Shown here piece after piece: positions 1-10,232 of a stretch of DNA of 64,000 nucleotides (positions within the stretch are counted from its first letter, which is position 1; each line of letters starts with the position of its first letter). The DNA lies in assembly GCF_006489205.2 (NCBI RefSeq), contig NZ_VFYR02000001.1, positions 186,001-250,000 of the forward strand. The letters are read 5' to 3'. The position numbers were made by a program, and so were the translations under genes. The notes under the pieces are model-generated. The model saw nothing but the letters and a program-made list of their open reading frames with translations, had not been told where the DNA came from and did no database searches. Source of the DNA: Brevibacterium sp. XM4083 (GTDB lineage: Bacteria > Actinomycetota > Actinomycetes > Actinomycetales > Brevibacteriaceae).

Positions 1-67
1 CCTCAACCTGGCGCACAATCGAGCCGCCGCGCTGCATCATGGCCTCGACCTCGACGAGCAGGCCCAT
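1..67 (-). CDS. Partial minus-strand frame at the window edge, unknown product
   Basis: A minus-strand frame is open from just downstream of prpE to the window edge and has a coding-like pattern: third codon positions are about 90% G/C and second positions are low. The first ATG is at 67, with a GGAG three bases upstream, but GTG starts further up (near 82 and 73) are also possible. The readable peptide starts MGLLVEVEAMMQRGG. I do not recognise it. The next 100 bp upstream carry a short duplicated segment (see repeat entry), so this may also be non-coding. Confidence is low because only about 22 codons are visible. Confidence 0.3.
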   Translation of the reverse strand, partial: MGLLVEVEAMMQRGGSIVRQVE

Positions 68-91
68 GCCCTCCACCGGGCGCACCCCGCC

Positions 92-171
92 ACTACCGGC
101 AGCCCCGGCGCACTCGAAAAACCCGGCGCGCTCGATCAGCCCCGCCACCACCGGCAGCCCGGCGCGCTCGA

Positions 172-176
<5 letters not shown>
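92..176. repeat. Short imperfect direct repeat downstream of prpE
   Basis: The string GGCGCGCTCGATCAG occurs twice about 42 bp apart, each copy flanked by a CACCACCGGCAGCCC-like element. It lies immediately after the prpE stop codon. Confidence 0.45.
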
Positions 177-2082
<1,906 letters not shown>

Positions 2083-2088
2083 GTCCCC

Positions 2089-2094
2089 ATTGTG
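2089..2094 (-). promoter_or_regulatory. CACAAT -10-like box of prpE, leaderless arrangement
   Basis: Read on the minus strand, CACAAT is followed by exactly 6 nt and then the prpE ATG. This is the geometry of a leaderless promoter, where transcription starts at the A of ATG. No good -35 element is visible. Confidence 0.45.
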
Positions 2095-2174
2095 ACGCAT
2101 GGCACATCGAGGCGCCGAGGCGGGGCGTGCGAACCGTGACCTGCGACCTCCCTCATCTGCTCAGACTCACGGGG

Positions 2175-2180
2175 CACAAT
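2175..2180 (+). promoter_or_regulatory. CACAAT -10-like box, leaderless arrangement
   Basis: CACAAT is followed by GGGGAG and then the ATG at 2187. Box and spacing are the same as in front of the divergent prpE and the kinase gene at 3683. Confidence 0.45.
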
Positions 2181-2186
2181 GGGGAG

Positions 2187-3068
2187 ATGCGCTATCTCGT
2201 TGCTCTCATCCTCGGCGTCGCCGTGCTCTTCGTCGTCAACATCGTCACCGACGTCTTCTCGATGCCCCGCCCGTGGGGGTCGCTCATCATGGGCGGCATC
2301 GTCGGGGTGACGATGGTCGTCGTCCTCCTCATCTGGGAGGCGGTGCGGCCGAGCCAGCACGCCGAGACCGCGAAGCCGAAGCTCAGCGAGGAGGAGCGCG
2401 CGCAGGCCCGTGCGGAGCGTCGTGCCCAGCTCGCCGCCGAGGCGGGGGTGAGCCTCGACGGCTACGACGCAGCCGTGGAGGAGTCCGAGGACATCGAACA
2501 GCTGAAGAAGGAGACGGGCAGCGAAGGCGACGGAGAGCTGCCTGCGGAGGCCGATGGACAGCGGCCGGTGGACGCCGGCGGCGAGCCGCCTGCCGACGCC
2601 GATGGTCAGCGGACCGCGGACGCAGACGGCGAACGGCCTGCCGACGCCGACGGACAGCAGCCTGCGGGCGCCGATGGGGACGAGAGCGCCGAGGGCCGGA
2701 CGGACGCGGATGGCCGGGTCACCAGCGACGCGAGCTCACCGGGTCGCGCGGGTGCTGCGGCAGCAGGCGCCTCTGGTGCCGTCTCGGCCGACCGCGCAGA
2801 TCGTGCCGACGGTGCGGATGCGGCGCAGGCAGGCGACGAGAATGACGGCGACTCCGGTGACCATGCCCACGAAGAATCAGCGACGAGTTCATCCCTCGAG
2901 GCTCCGCCCGTCGGACAGCCGGGGATCTCCTCGAGCGCTCTCGACGACGAAGCCGATGCCCGCGACGCCGAGGGCTCCGGCTCCGGCTACCGAGGCGAGG
3001 AATCGAGCTCGTATGAGGGCGAGGACTCCGGCGACTATCACGGTGAGAACCCACGCGAGTCCCGTTGA
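2187..3068 (+). CDS. Two-TM membrane protein with long acidic Asp/Ala/Gly repeat tail
   Basis: I do not recognise a named family. The 293-residue product opens with two closely spaced hydrophobic helices (about residues 2-19 and 30-49) separated by SMPRPWGS. A charged amphipathic segment rich in EERAQARAERR follows, and then a disordered acidic tail of about 180 residues. The tail contains degenerate decapeptide-like repeats (ADGQRPVDAGG, ADADGQR, ADADGER and so on). The start at 2187 is chosen because the first helix begins there and a CACAAT box lies 6 nt upstream; an in-frame GTG at 2127 would add 20 non-hydrophobic residues. Both termini of the helical hairpin are probably cytoplasmic. 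The tail may have expanded by repeat slippage. Confidence 0.65.
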   Translation: MRYLVALILGVAVLFVVNIVTDVFSMPRPWGSLIMGGIVGVTMVVVLLIWEAVRPSQHAETAKPKLSEEERAQARAERRAQLAAEAGVSLDGYDAAVEESEDIEQLKKETGSEGDGELPAEADGQRPVDAGGEPPADADGQRTADADGERPADADGQQPAGADGDESAEGRTDADGRVTSDASSPGRAGAAAAGASGAVSADRADRADGADAAQAGDENDGDSGDHAHEESATSSSLEAPPVGQPGISSSALDDEADARDAEGSGSGYRGEESSSYEGEDSGDYHGENPRESR

Positions 3069-3131
3069 ACGGGCGGCGACTGTGAATGATGTTGCGCCGC
3101 GAGGGCGCGCCGACTCGATGCCGGCTCCGCC

Positions 3132-3683
3132 TCAGCGGCTGACGAGAGCGAGGAGATCGTCGACGGCGCGGTCCCTCGTCGTCAGCACGATCTGCGGCCA
3201 GCGTTCCCCGGGCGTCGGCTCCTCATCGGCGATGAGGTGCGAACGCAGGCCCAGCCACCGTCGCCAATGCCTGGCGAAGGCGGGACCGCGGACGATGCGC
3301 GACCGCTTCTTCTGACCGCGCAGCGCCACATCGCGATCGACGTCGATGAACACGCCGATGGCCGGGCGCCGACTCAGCCGCGCCAGCCGCAGGAACAGCC
3401 GCCTGCTCCACCGGCGGGTGCCCGGGTCGTGGACGATGAGCGGGGGACCGCCTCGGCGGAGGATCCGGAAGAGCGCGAGCACGTGCGCGATCGTGTGGAC
3501 GATCGGACGCCCCAGCGTGTACGGCAGCCAGGGGGCGAGGCGACGCAGCCCGTCGCGCACGGTCTCCGGATCGGAGACTCGCAGCCACGGCGCTCGCCGT
3601 CGGACCTCCTTGAGCGTCTCCGTCTTGCCCGCGCCGGGAACGCCTGCGAGCAGGATCACCGGTGACGGGGCGGTCGGAGTCAT
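3132..3683 (-). CDS. P-loop AAA-type kinase-like protein
   Basis: A 183-residue protein of the small P-loop NTPase group that includes zeta-toxin and gluconate-kinase-like phosphotransferases. The Walker A motif GVPGAGKT lies at about residues 14-21. A hydrophobic strand ending in VHDPG (about 85) could supply the Walker B acid. The basic region RWSRRLFLRLARLSRR and the LRGQKKRSRIVRG segment resemble a lid. ATP-dependent phosphorylation of an unknown substrate is inferred. The start ATG at 3683 lies 6 nt after a CACAAT box, so the message is probably leaderless. The gene stands alone, convergent with the acidic repeat protein. Confidence 0.7.
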   Translation of the reverse strand: MTPTAPSPVILLAGVPGAGKTETLKEVRRRAPWLRVSDPETVRDGLRRLAPWLPYTLGRPIVHTIAHVLALFRILRRGGPPLIVHDPGTRRWSRRLFLRLARLSRRPAIGVFIDVDRDVALRGQKKRSRIVRGPAFARHWRRWLGLRSHLIADEEPTPGERWPQIVLTTRDRAVDDLLALVSR

Positions 3684-3689
3684 GGACCC

Positions 3690-3695
3690 ATTGTG
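3690..3695 (-). promoter_or_regulatory. CACAAT -10-like box of the P-loop kinase gene, leaderless arrangement
   Basis: On the minus strand CACAAT, then GGGTCC, then the ATG at 3683. This is the third occurrence of the same box and 6-nt spacing within 1.6 kb. Confidence 0.45.
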
Positions 3696-3753
3696 CAGTC
3701 GTCACCTGTGACGCGGATTCGAGCCGATGCCGCCACCAGGACACACTGCACGC

Positions 3754-3875
3754 CGGTGCCACGGTCCGGTGCCACGGTCCGGTGCTAGGACCCGTGCGGC
3801 GCCGGAGCTGCGTCGCCCCTACGCGTCGGCGCCGACCTGCTCCGCGCCGGTGCCGTCCTGCTCCGCGCCGGTGCC
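3754..3875. repeat. GGTGCC-rich short tandem repeats
   Basis: The 13-mer CGGTGCCACGGTC is repeated in tandem at 3754-3779 with a partial third copy. A 21-bp unit beginning CTGCTCCGCGCCGGTG is repeated at about 3837-3875. The repeats fill the spacer between the kinase gene and oleD. No gene is visible in them. Confidence 0.6.
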
Positions 3876-3913
3876 AAGGCCTACCCGCCGGTGCCGTCCC
3901 CGCTGGGTTCGGC

Positions 3914-4918
3914 TCAGGCGCGGGCGGCATCCTCGTGCTCGACGGCGCCCACCTGCGCACAGTGCGCGGCGAGGAGGTCGAGGCCCTCTTCGATGCTCAC
4001 GCGCGGCGTCCAGTCCAGCACCTCCTGCGTCCGGCGCTGGTCGAACCAGTGCGCGGTCGAGAGCTGTTCGGCGAGGAATCGGGTGAGCGGAGGTTCGTCG
4101 TCGTGGTCGGACAGGTCCCACACCCGCTCGACGAGCGATCCGGCGACCAGCGCCGGTGCCACCGGAATCCGCAGCCGCGGCTCCGTCGCCCCGCCGGCGA
4201 TCGCGATCTGCGACATCAGCTCGCCGATCGGACGCGGCTGGCCGTTCGTGACGACGAGCGCCTCCCCGTGCGTGACATCGACGGCCGTCAGCGCAGCGAC
4301 GATCGCCTCGACGGCATTGTCGACGAAGAGCGTGTCGACGAGCGCGGCCCCCGACCCGAGCACCGGCATCCGGCCCGCCCGGGCCCGGTCGATGACGCGC
4401 TCGGTCAGCTGCGCGTCACCGGGACCCCACATGAGGTGCGGCCGGAGGACGAGGACCCGGAAGTCCTCGGCATCGGCAGCCAGCGCGAGCCGTTCCCCGG
4501 CGGCCTTCGTCCGGGCGTACTCGCCGCGGGCATGGTCGGGGGAGGCCGGGCCGGCGCCGTCGCCGACGATCGACTCGCCGGTGTGCGCCACCGACGGTGA
4601 CGAGATGTGGACGAACCGCGTCACTCCCGCCGCCTGGGCCGCAGAGATGAGCGTCCGAGTGCCCCCGATGTTGACGCCCGCGAACTCGCTCGGGTCACCG
4701 GTCAGCGACACCTTAGCGGCGAGGTGGATGACCGCATCGGCCCCGGCGACCGCCTCGGCGACGGCATTCGGATCGGTCACCGTGCCCAGCACATCACGGG
4801 CACCGTCGACCCCCGAGGGCCGCCGCTGGAGCGTCGTCACCGCGTGACCGGAGGCGACGAGGGTGCGGGCCACGGACGAGCCGAGCAGGCCCGAGGCTCC
4901 GGTGACGGTGATCTTCAT
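3914..4918 (-). CDS. oleD: OleD, NAD(P)-dependent 2-alkyl-3-ketoacid reductase of olefin synthesis
   Basis: OleD reduces the 2-alkyl-3-ketoacid made by OleA to the 2-alkyl-3-hydroxyacid, using NAD(P)H. The 334-residue extended-SDR protein has the Rossmann motif TGASGLLG near residue 6 and the catalytic YARTK (YxxxK) near residue 145, preceded by the HISSPSV strand that carries the active-site serine. The start at 4918 places the Rossmann strand at the N-terminus and has GAGGAG 4 nt upstream; the longer open frame to 5011 lacks family-like sequence. It is the last gene of the oleA-oleBC-oleD operon, 44 bp after oleBC. The name rests on this context, because the sequence alone would give only NAD-dependent epimerase/dehydratase. 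Confidence 0.88.
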   Translation of the reverse strand: MKITVTGASGLLGSSVARTLVASGHAVTTLQRRPSGVDGARDVLGTVTDPNAVAEAVAGADAVIHLAAKVSLTGDPSEFAGVNIGGTRTLISAAQAAGVTRFVHISSPSVAHTGESIVGDGAGPASPDHARGEYARTKAAGERLALAADAEDFRVLVLRPHLMWGPGDAQLTERVIDRARAGRMPVLGSGAALVDTLFVDNAVEAIVAALTAVDVTHGEALVVTNGQPRPIGELMSQIAIAGGATEPRLRIPVAPALVAGSLVERVWDLSDHDDEPPLTRFLAEQLSTAHWFDQRRTQEVLDWTPRVSIEEGLDLLAAHCAQVGAVEHEDAARA

Positions 4919-4962
4919 GAGGCTCCTCAGGTCGGTGGTCGCAGACTGCCGGGCGGCCGCAC

Positions 4963-7710
4963 TCACACGCGGCGGGGAACGCCGTCGCCGGTGAGCACGC
5001 GATCGGCCCAAGCGGCCAGCCGCGACCGGTCGATCTTAGAATTGTGGCGGATGTCGGTGGGGAACGTCGGGGCGACGAGCACGGCCGCGAGATCCTGGCC
5101 GTCGACCTCGGCGACCCGGGCGCGCAGCCGGGCGGAGAGGTCGAGCGGAGCGAGCCCCGGTGACAGCGGCGTCCCCTCCGCGTCGAGCACGGCGACGAGC
5201 GCCTGTGTCCCCTCCGGGCCGACCCCGACGACGGCGCTGCGGCTGACCTCGGGGTCCGTGTCGATGAGCGCTTCGAGCCCGCCGGGACCCACCGGCCCGC
5301 GCGGAGTCGTCACGACGTGCTGCAGCCGTCCCTCGAGCCACACCCGACCGACGTCGTCGATGTGCCCGATGTCGTTCGTCCGATGCCACGTCCGCCCGCC
5401 GAGGCCATCGCGCGCCGCCTGCGCAGACGTGCGCCAGAGATTGTCGTACCCGGACTTCAGGTGGGCGGCACTGACGACGAACTCGCCGAGGCGGCCCCGC
5501 GCAGCCGTGCCCGTGAGCAGCTCATCGGCGGAGTTCCCCGCGTCGTCGATCGGGGCCAGTGCGAGCTCGACCCCGTCGATCGGGGTGCCCACGCACACGC
5601 CGAGGTCGCCCCCGGCGGCCGCTGCGGCCACCCCCTCACGGTCGATGTCGGTGAGGAGGAGTCCCTCCGTCATCCCGTACGGCGAGTGGATCGCGGCCGC
5701 GGGGAACACCTCGGCGATCGCGTCCATGAGATCGAGCGGGACGGGAGCGCCGGCGGAGAGGACGAGCTCGACCTGTGCGCACGCCGCCCGCTGCTCGGCG
5801 TTGAGGTCGCCCGCGGTGGCGGCGACGTTGCGGTAGGCGGCGGGGGAGGCGAAGACCATCGTCGCATCCCCGGCGATGATCGCTTCGGCGATCGCGGCCG
5901 CGGTGAGCGTCTTCGGCTTCGTCACGGACATGTCCGGCGTCACCGAGGTGGCCCCGATCGCCGGTCCGAGCAGGGCGAACGGCGGGAAACCCGCAACGAG
6001 ACCCGTGCCCTCCCGCACGTCGAAGACCCGGGTGAGGACGGCGGCCAGCGCTGCGATGTCCGCGTGCGTGTAGCGCACGCCCTTCGCCGGACCCGTCGAC
6101 CCGGAGGTGAAGAGGATCGCGGCGTCGTCCGCGCCGGTCGGCGTCGGCAGGGCACCGGTGTGCGGGGTGCGCGCGAGCTCGGTGAGGCTCGTCTCGGTGC
6201 GGAAGAGCCGGCGCTGCAGCGGGCCGAGCGGGGAGACGGAAATCCGGCGCCCGGGCCACCCGAACGCCCGGGCGAGGCCGAGTCCGGGCAGCTCCCCGAT
6301 GATCCACTGCGGATCCGCCGAGGTGACGGCCCGCGTCATGCCGCGCGGGCCGAGTCCGGCGTCGGCGACGACGGCGACCGCGCCGATCTTCAGGCACGCG
6401 TAGAGCGCGGCGGTGAGGTTGTTGCCCGGCGGCACGAGCAGCGACACCCGGTCGCCGGGTCGCACGTCGAGATCGCGCAGGCCGTGCGCGATGCTCGTCG
6501 TGACATGCCACAGCTGCCGCCACGAGATCTGCTGAGCCGGCTCCTGCGAGAAGTCCACCGAGGCGATCGTCTCGTCGTCGGCCCGCGCGTCGAGGATCGC
6601 GGTGACCGGACGCGGGGTGGATGCCGTGTCCGGTGTCGCCTCGGGCGCCGGTGTCGTTTCCGAGGCCGTCGGGAACTGCGCGGCGAGCCAGTCGAGGACG
6701 AGCCCGGGCACGTCGTAGTCCTCGCTGACGAGGTGCGAGCCGAGCTCGAAGCGGTGGACGTCGGCCTGCGGGAGGCGTCCCCGGAGGTCGCGGAGGTAGC
6801 GCTCGAGGAACACCGGGTCCTTCGGCCCCCACACGAGGAGCGCGGGACGGTCGAAGGCGGCGATGTCCGCCCCGATGCGCTGCAGCTCGGCATGCGAGGG
6901 ATGGCGCTCGTCGACGGGGATGTCGGCGACGAACCCGCCGATCCCGTGCCGCAGCGACGCGGACTCGTAGGGCGCGCGGAAGGCCGCGCGGACCTCGGGG
7001 GAGAGCTCGCCGAGGCGCAGAGTGACCCGGAGGAAGCCGTCGGTGACGACGGTGGCCGTCGGCAGCATGGGCCCGGCGAGGGTGGCCCGCAGCGGGGCCG
7101 GGATCGGTGCGTCCTCAGGCTGGTGGACGGCGGTGTTGAGGCTGATCGCGGCCGCGACCCGGTCGGTGTTGCGGGCCGCCCACCCGAGCGAGAGGACCCC
7201 GCCCCAGTCATGGCCGATCGTCACGACGGGATGCTGTGGCCCCGCCTGGACGGGATGCTGTGGCCCCGCCACGGCGACGTCAGCTGCGGAACTGCCGGCC
7301 GCCTCGGCGAGGAGGGTCGTGACGACGGCATCGAAATCGGCGATGCGCTGGGAGATGCGGCGCACCTCGGGGCCGTGCGGGGTCGGCAACCCGTCGTGGG
7401 TGAGACGCTCGGAGAACCCCATGTCGAGCTGGTCGGGGGCGATGAGCCGCCACGCGCGCCCGCCGGAGAGCGCGGAGTCGACGGTGGCCGCGGCGAGCCG
7501 GCGCCACAGATACGACCACGTCGGGTTGCCGTGGAGGGCGAGGATCGTCCCGGTCGGTTCGATCCCCTCGGCGCGCAGGGCCTCCAGGGTGTCGAGGACG
7601 TGGAACGCATGCTCGCCGTCGCCCGTGTCGACGTCGACGATCCGGGACCACACGGGATCCCACTCGGGCAGCGTCGGAGGAAGGAGTGCCGGCCGGCCGG
7701 GGTGGTTCAT
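4963..7710 (-). CDS. oleBC: OleBC fusion: beta-lactone decarboxylase plus beta-lactone synthetase
   Basis: This 915-residue fusion performs the last two steps of olefin synthesis. The N-terminal alpha/beta-hydrolase (about 1-355) carries HGNPTWS as oxyanion loop and GHDWGG, which has the Asp nucleophile typical of OleB and haloalkane dehalogenases. The linker (about 360-385) is rich in Pro, Thr and Ala. The C-terminal ANL domain has FTSGSTGPAKG, YGMTEG and a TNDIG hinge, as in OleC, which adenylates the beta-hydroxyacid and closes the beta-lactone. Natural OleBC fusions are known in Actinobacteria, where OleB opens the lactone to alkene and CO2. An 8-residue in-frame duplication lies just before the nucleophile strand (see findings). 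The start follows the oleA stop by 7 bp and has AGGA 5 nt upstream. Confidence 0.93.
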   Translation of the reverse strand: MNHPGRPALLPPTLPEWDPVWSRIVDVDTGDGEHAFHVLDTLEALRAEGIEPTGTILALHGNPTWSYLWRRLAAATVDSALSGGRAWRLIAPDQLDMGFSERLTHDGLPTPHGPEVRRISQRIADFDAVVTTLLAEAAGSSAADVAVAGPQHPVQAGPQHPVVTIGHDWGGVLSLGWAARNTDRVAAAISLNTAVHQPEDAPIPAPLRATLAGPMLPTATVVTDGFLRVTLRLGELSPEVRAAFRAPYESASLRHGIGGFVADIPVDERHPSHAELQRIGADIAAFDRPALLVWGPKDPVFLERYLRDLRGRLPQADVHRFELGSHLVSEDYDVPGLVLDWLAAQFPTASETTPAPEATPDTASTPRPVTAILDARADDETIASVDFSQEPAQQISWRQLWHVTTSIAHGLRDLDVRPGDRVSLLVPPGNNLTAALYACLKIGAVAVVADAGLGPRGMTRAVTSADPQWIIGELPGLGLARAFGWPGRRISVSPLGPLQRRLFRTETSLTELARTPHTGALPTPTGADDAAILFTSGSTGPAKGVRYTHADIAALAAVLTRVFDVREGTGLVAGFPPFALLGPAIGATSVTPDMSVTKPKTLTAAAIAEAIIAGDATMVFASPAAYRNVAATAGDLNAEQRAACAQVELVLSAGAPVPLDLMDAIAEVFPAAAIHSPYGMTEGLLLTDIDREGVAAAAAGGDLGVCVGTPIDGVELALAPIDDAGNSADELLTGTAARGRLGEFVVSAAHLKSGYDNLWRTSAQAARDGLGGRTWHRTNDIGHIDDVGRVWLEGRLQHVVTTPRGPVGPGGLEALIDTDPEVSRSAVVGVGPEGTQALVAVLDAEGTPLSPGLAPLDLSARLRARVAEVDGQDLAAVLVAPTFPTDIRHNSKIDRSRLAAWADRVLTGDGVPRRV
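7225..7270. repeat. 24-bp period in-frame tandem duplication inside oleBC
   Basis: A 22-bp string beginning GACGGGATGCTGTGG is present at 7225-7246 and again at 7249-7270, giving a 24-bp period. It encodes AGPQHPVQ twice on the minus strand. Confidence 0.9.
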
Positions 7711-7717
7711 CGACGTC

Positions 7718-8746
7718 CTACCACTCGATCTCGGTCATTGCGGTGTTGAGTCCGGAGCCGACGCCCATGCAGAGGATGCGGTCACCCTTCTCCAGCGAGT
7801 CGACCTCACGGCTGAGCGTGATCGGCAGGGACGCCGGTCCGACGTTGCCGAGCTCGGGGTACGTCACCGGGATCCGCTCGGGGTCGAGGCCGGCGGCCTT
7901 CGTGATCGAGTTCGTGTGGACGTCGGAGACCTGGTGCATGACGTAGCGGTCCATGTTCCGCCAGTCCCAGCCGTCCTCGTGGGCTTCCTCCCACGCGGCG
8001 ACGACGAGCTCCATGCCGCCGGCGAGCAGTCCCTTCGTGTCGGTGAACATCCCGTTGTGGTCGCCCACGCAGAGTTCGTGGTGCTGGGTGGCGGCACGGG
8101 TAATCCCGCCGAGGATGCGGTGGCCTTCGGGATGCCGATCCGCGGGGCCGATGACGGCCGCGGCCGCCCCGGAGCCGAGCGTGAGCGAGGCGAACTCGTT
8201 GAGGTACTCCTCGCGGGTGATGCCGTCGCGGGTGAGCCGACGCAGGGTCGCCTCCTGGACTCGTGAGGCGTCCTCCCCGGCGACGACGAGGGCGTATTCG
8301 ATCTGCCCGGCGTCGATCATGTTCGCGGCCAGGGTCATCCCGTTGACGAAGCCGAGGCACGCGTTGGCGATGTCGAAGTTCATCGCCTGCGGCCCGAGGC
8401 CGATGCCGGCGTGGACGCCGACGGCCACCGAGGGCTCGAGGTGCTCGCGGGTGACGGAGGTGTTGACCATGAGCCCGATCGCATCCGGCTCGACACCCGC
8501 CTCGGCGAGGGCCTTCCTGCCGGCGGCCACGGCCCCGGCGACGAACTCGGCCGGCTGATCCCAGTTGCGGCGGGCGTCAACGCCTGCCACGCGCTGGAGG
8601 AGTCCGGTCGGGAGTCCGAGGGTGGTCAGAGTATCGGCGAGGCGCTCGTCGAATTCGTGGGAGGTCACTACGTTGGGGGCGATGATCTCGGCCAGACCGA
8701 GAAGAGCCACATTCGAGTGACGGAAAGTTGCGTTGCCGTTCGCCAA
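7718..8746 (-). CDS. oleA: OleA, thiolase-superfamily acyl-CoA condensing enzyme
   Basis: OleA joins two fatty acyl-CoAs head to head by non-decarboxylative Claisen condensation, giving a 2-alkyl-3-ketoacid. The 342-residue protein keeps the known catalytic set: Cys130 in NACLGF, Glu104 in REHLEPS, His270 in MHQVS and Asn300 in LGNVGPAS. From memory these align with Cys143, Glu117, His285 and Asn315 of Xanthomonas OleA at near-constant offsets. The start is a TTG at 8746, because an in-frame TGA lies four codons upstream and no other start fits. A TAGGAT -10 box lies about 90 bp upstream. It is the first gene of the ole operon. Generic FabH-like annotations are less likely given oleBC and oleD next door. 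Confidence 0.93.
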   Translation of the reverse strand: MANGNATFRHSNVALLGLAEIIAPNVVTSHEFDERLADTLTTLGLPTGLLQRVAGVDARRNWDQPAEFVAGAVAAGRKALAEAGVEPDAIGLMVNTSVTREHLEPSVAVGVHAGIGLGPQAMNFDIANACLGFVNGMTLAANMIDAGQIEYALVVAGEDASRVQEATLRRLTRDGITREEYLNEFASLTLGSGAAAAVIGPADRHPEGHRILGGITRAATQHHELCVGDHNGMFTDTKGLLAGGMELVVAAWEEAHEDGWDWRNMDRYVMHQVSDVHTNSITKAAGLDPERIPVTYPELGNVGPASLPITLSREVDSLEKGDRILCMGVGSGLNTAMTEIEW

Positions 8747-8834
8747 TTGAGGTTCTCATCCCTTTTCGGGTCGTTCGTCGACGTCTGCGCCCGCCGTCCT
8801 GGCGGGCAGGGCGGGCGGAGGAAGTTCGGGGACT

Positions 8835-8840
8835 ATCCTA
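8835..8840 (-). promoter_or_regulatory. Candidate -10 box (TAGGAT) of the ole operon
   Basis: TAGGAT on the minus strand fits the TANNNT pattern and lies about 90 bp upstream of the oleA TTG start, so the transcript would carry a leader of roughly 80 nt. No clear -35 is visible. Confidence 0.4.
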
Positions 8841-8973
8841 GCGCGCGGTGTCTGAGACTGTGCTCAGTGCCGTCGCGGCGCGGTTCCGGGGCTGTGTGCT
8901 GGGGCTGCGTGCTGGGCCGCCGCGCACCTGGTCTGCCGCCCCAGGCACCTGGGCTCCCGGGGCTGTGTGCGGC

Positions 8974-10020
8974 TCAGCGCGTGAACCACGTGAACCCGTC
9001 GTAGAGCAGGCCGGTCGCGGCGAGGACCGCGATGCCGGCGAGCACGATCGAGGTCACGGTGTGCGAGACCTTCGAGGACTGGAAGCGCTCGGCGCGCGAG
9101 TACGCCATCGGTCGATCGGTGACGTTGTGGCCGAACTGCGCGAAGATCCGCCAGTCCATGACGTCGATGAGGGACTTCGCGGCGAGCGTGAAGACGATGA
9201 TCGCACCGATGGCCATGAAGAGGAGGAAGACGAAGCCGAGGAAGCCGTACGTCTGGAAGAACGTGACGACGCGGTCGCCGATCGCGGTGATGAAGCCGGA
9301 GAACCCCTCGCCCAGCGGCAGCGGATCGAGGGAGTCCATGATCGAGTTGAGGGTCATCCGGTCGCGTTCGGTGCGGCTGGCCCCGATGTACATGACGAGA
9401 GCGGCGGCGAGGGCGACGCCGAGGTTGATGATCGTGATCGTCGAATTGTCCGGCCAGAAGTCGAGGTTCCTGATCGTGTACGTCGAGGCCAGCGCCACGC
9501 AGATGATCGCACCGACGAGCGCGCCGACCGTGGCGGGCAGCAGGAGGTTGTTGAAGAAGACGAACGCGATGGCCGCGAGCAGACCCGCGCCGAGGATGTA
9601 CGTGAAGACCGCGAGCGTGTCGCCGTTGCCGGCCGTCGCCGCCCGCCGGTTCTGCGCGATCATCTGACCGGAGTGGGCGATGTTCTGCGTGAGCTCGGCG
9701 GTCGTCGCCTTCTCATCGACCTCGGTCGTCGACATCACCCGGGTCTCGGCCTCGTCGGCGCTGTAGGCGCGCATGTCCCGGCGCCGCTGCTGCGTCGGCG
9801 GCTGGCCCGGCTGGCCGTAGCCGGGCTGGGCGTATCCCTGCTGGTCATAGCCGGGCTGGCCCGGCTGCCCGTAACCCGGCTGCCCGGGCTGCGCTCCGCC
9901 GGGGCCGCGGTGCTCAGGCGCCGGGTACCACTTGCCGACCTTCGCGGCGAGCACGTAGATGAAGATCACGACGATGGCCGCGAGGACTCCGATCGAGAGG
10001 TTGGCGCCGATCTCGGCCAT
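8974..10020 (-). CDS. Multi-pass membrane protein with QPGYG-rich cytoplasmic segment
   Basis: The family is not recognised. The 348-residue product begins with a single helix (about residues 8-26). A low-complexity Gln/Pro/Gly/Tyr segment follows, with about seven QPGYGQPGQPG-like repeats (about 40-78). The C-terminal two thirds has about five hydrophobic helices. The QPGY repeats resemble those in actinobacterial DUF4190/Tat-linked and TIR-like membrane proteins but give no function. The start at 10020 has AAGGAGGAG 4 nt upstream. A TAGAAT box at 10073-10078 supplies a plausible promoter. It is a single gene between the ole operon and a divergent SDR. Confidence 0.65.
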   Translation of the reverse strand: MAEIGANLSIGVLAAIVVIFIYVLAAKVGKWYPAPEHRGPGGAQPGQPGYGQPGQPGYDQQGYAQPGYGQPGQPPTQQRRRDMRAYSADEAETRVMSTTEVDEKATTAELTQNIAHSGQMIAQNRRAATAGNGDTLAVFTYILGAGLLAAIAFVFFNNLLLPATVGALVGAIICVALASTYTIRNLDFWPDNSTITIINLGVALAAALVMYIGASRTERDRMTLNSIMDSLDPLPLGEGFSGFITAIGDRVVTFFQTYGFLGFVFLLFMAIGAIIVFTLAAKSLIDVMDWRIFAQFGHNVTDRPMAYSRAERFQSSKVSHTVTSIVLAGIAVLAATGLLYDGFTWFTR

Positions 10021-10072
10021 AGGCTCCTCCTTGCAGGGCGGACGGTGGATTGGACAACAGTGGTCTTGTCCC

Positions 10073-10078
10073 ATTCTA
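10073..10078 (-). promoter_or_regulatory. Candidate -10 box (TAGAAT)
   Basis: TAGAAT on the minus strand, about 53 bp upstream of the membrane-protein start at 10020. Confidence 0.4.
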
Positions 10079-10232
10079 TTGGCATCCCGCGCGCGGTCCT
10101 GCGACCCGGCGCTCCCGAGATCCGGCGTTCCTGTGACTCTGCCGTGCAACCGCCCGGACTTCACCTGTCATGGGTAAGCTGGCTGCAGAGCACTCGCGAC
10201 GCTCACCTGCCGGCCTTCGAAGGAGAATCCCG

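Noticed and set aside
5317-7749. An 810-codon plus-strand frame rich in Arg, Gly and Asp
   Set aside because: It lies fully antisense to oleBC, which has complete catalytic motifs. The frame is a composition artefact.
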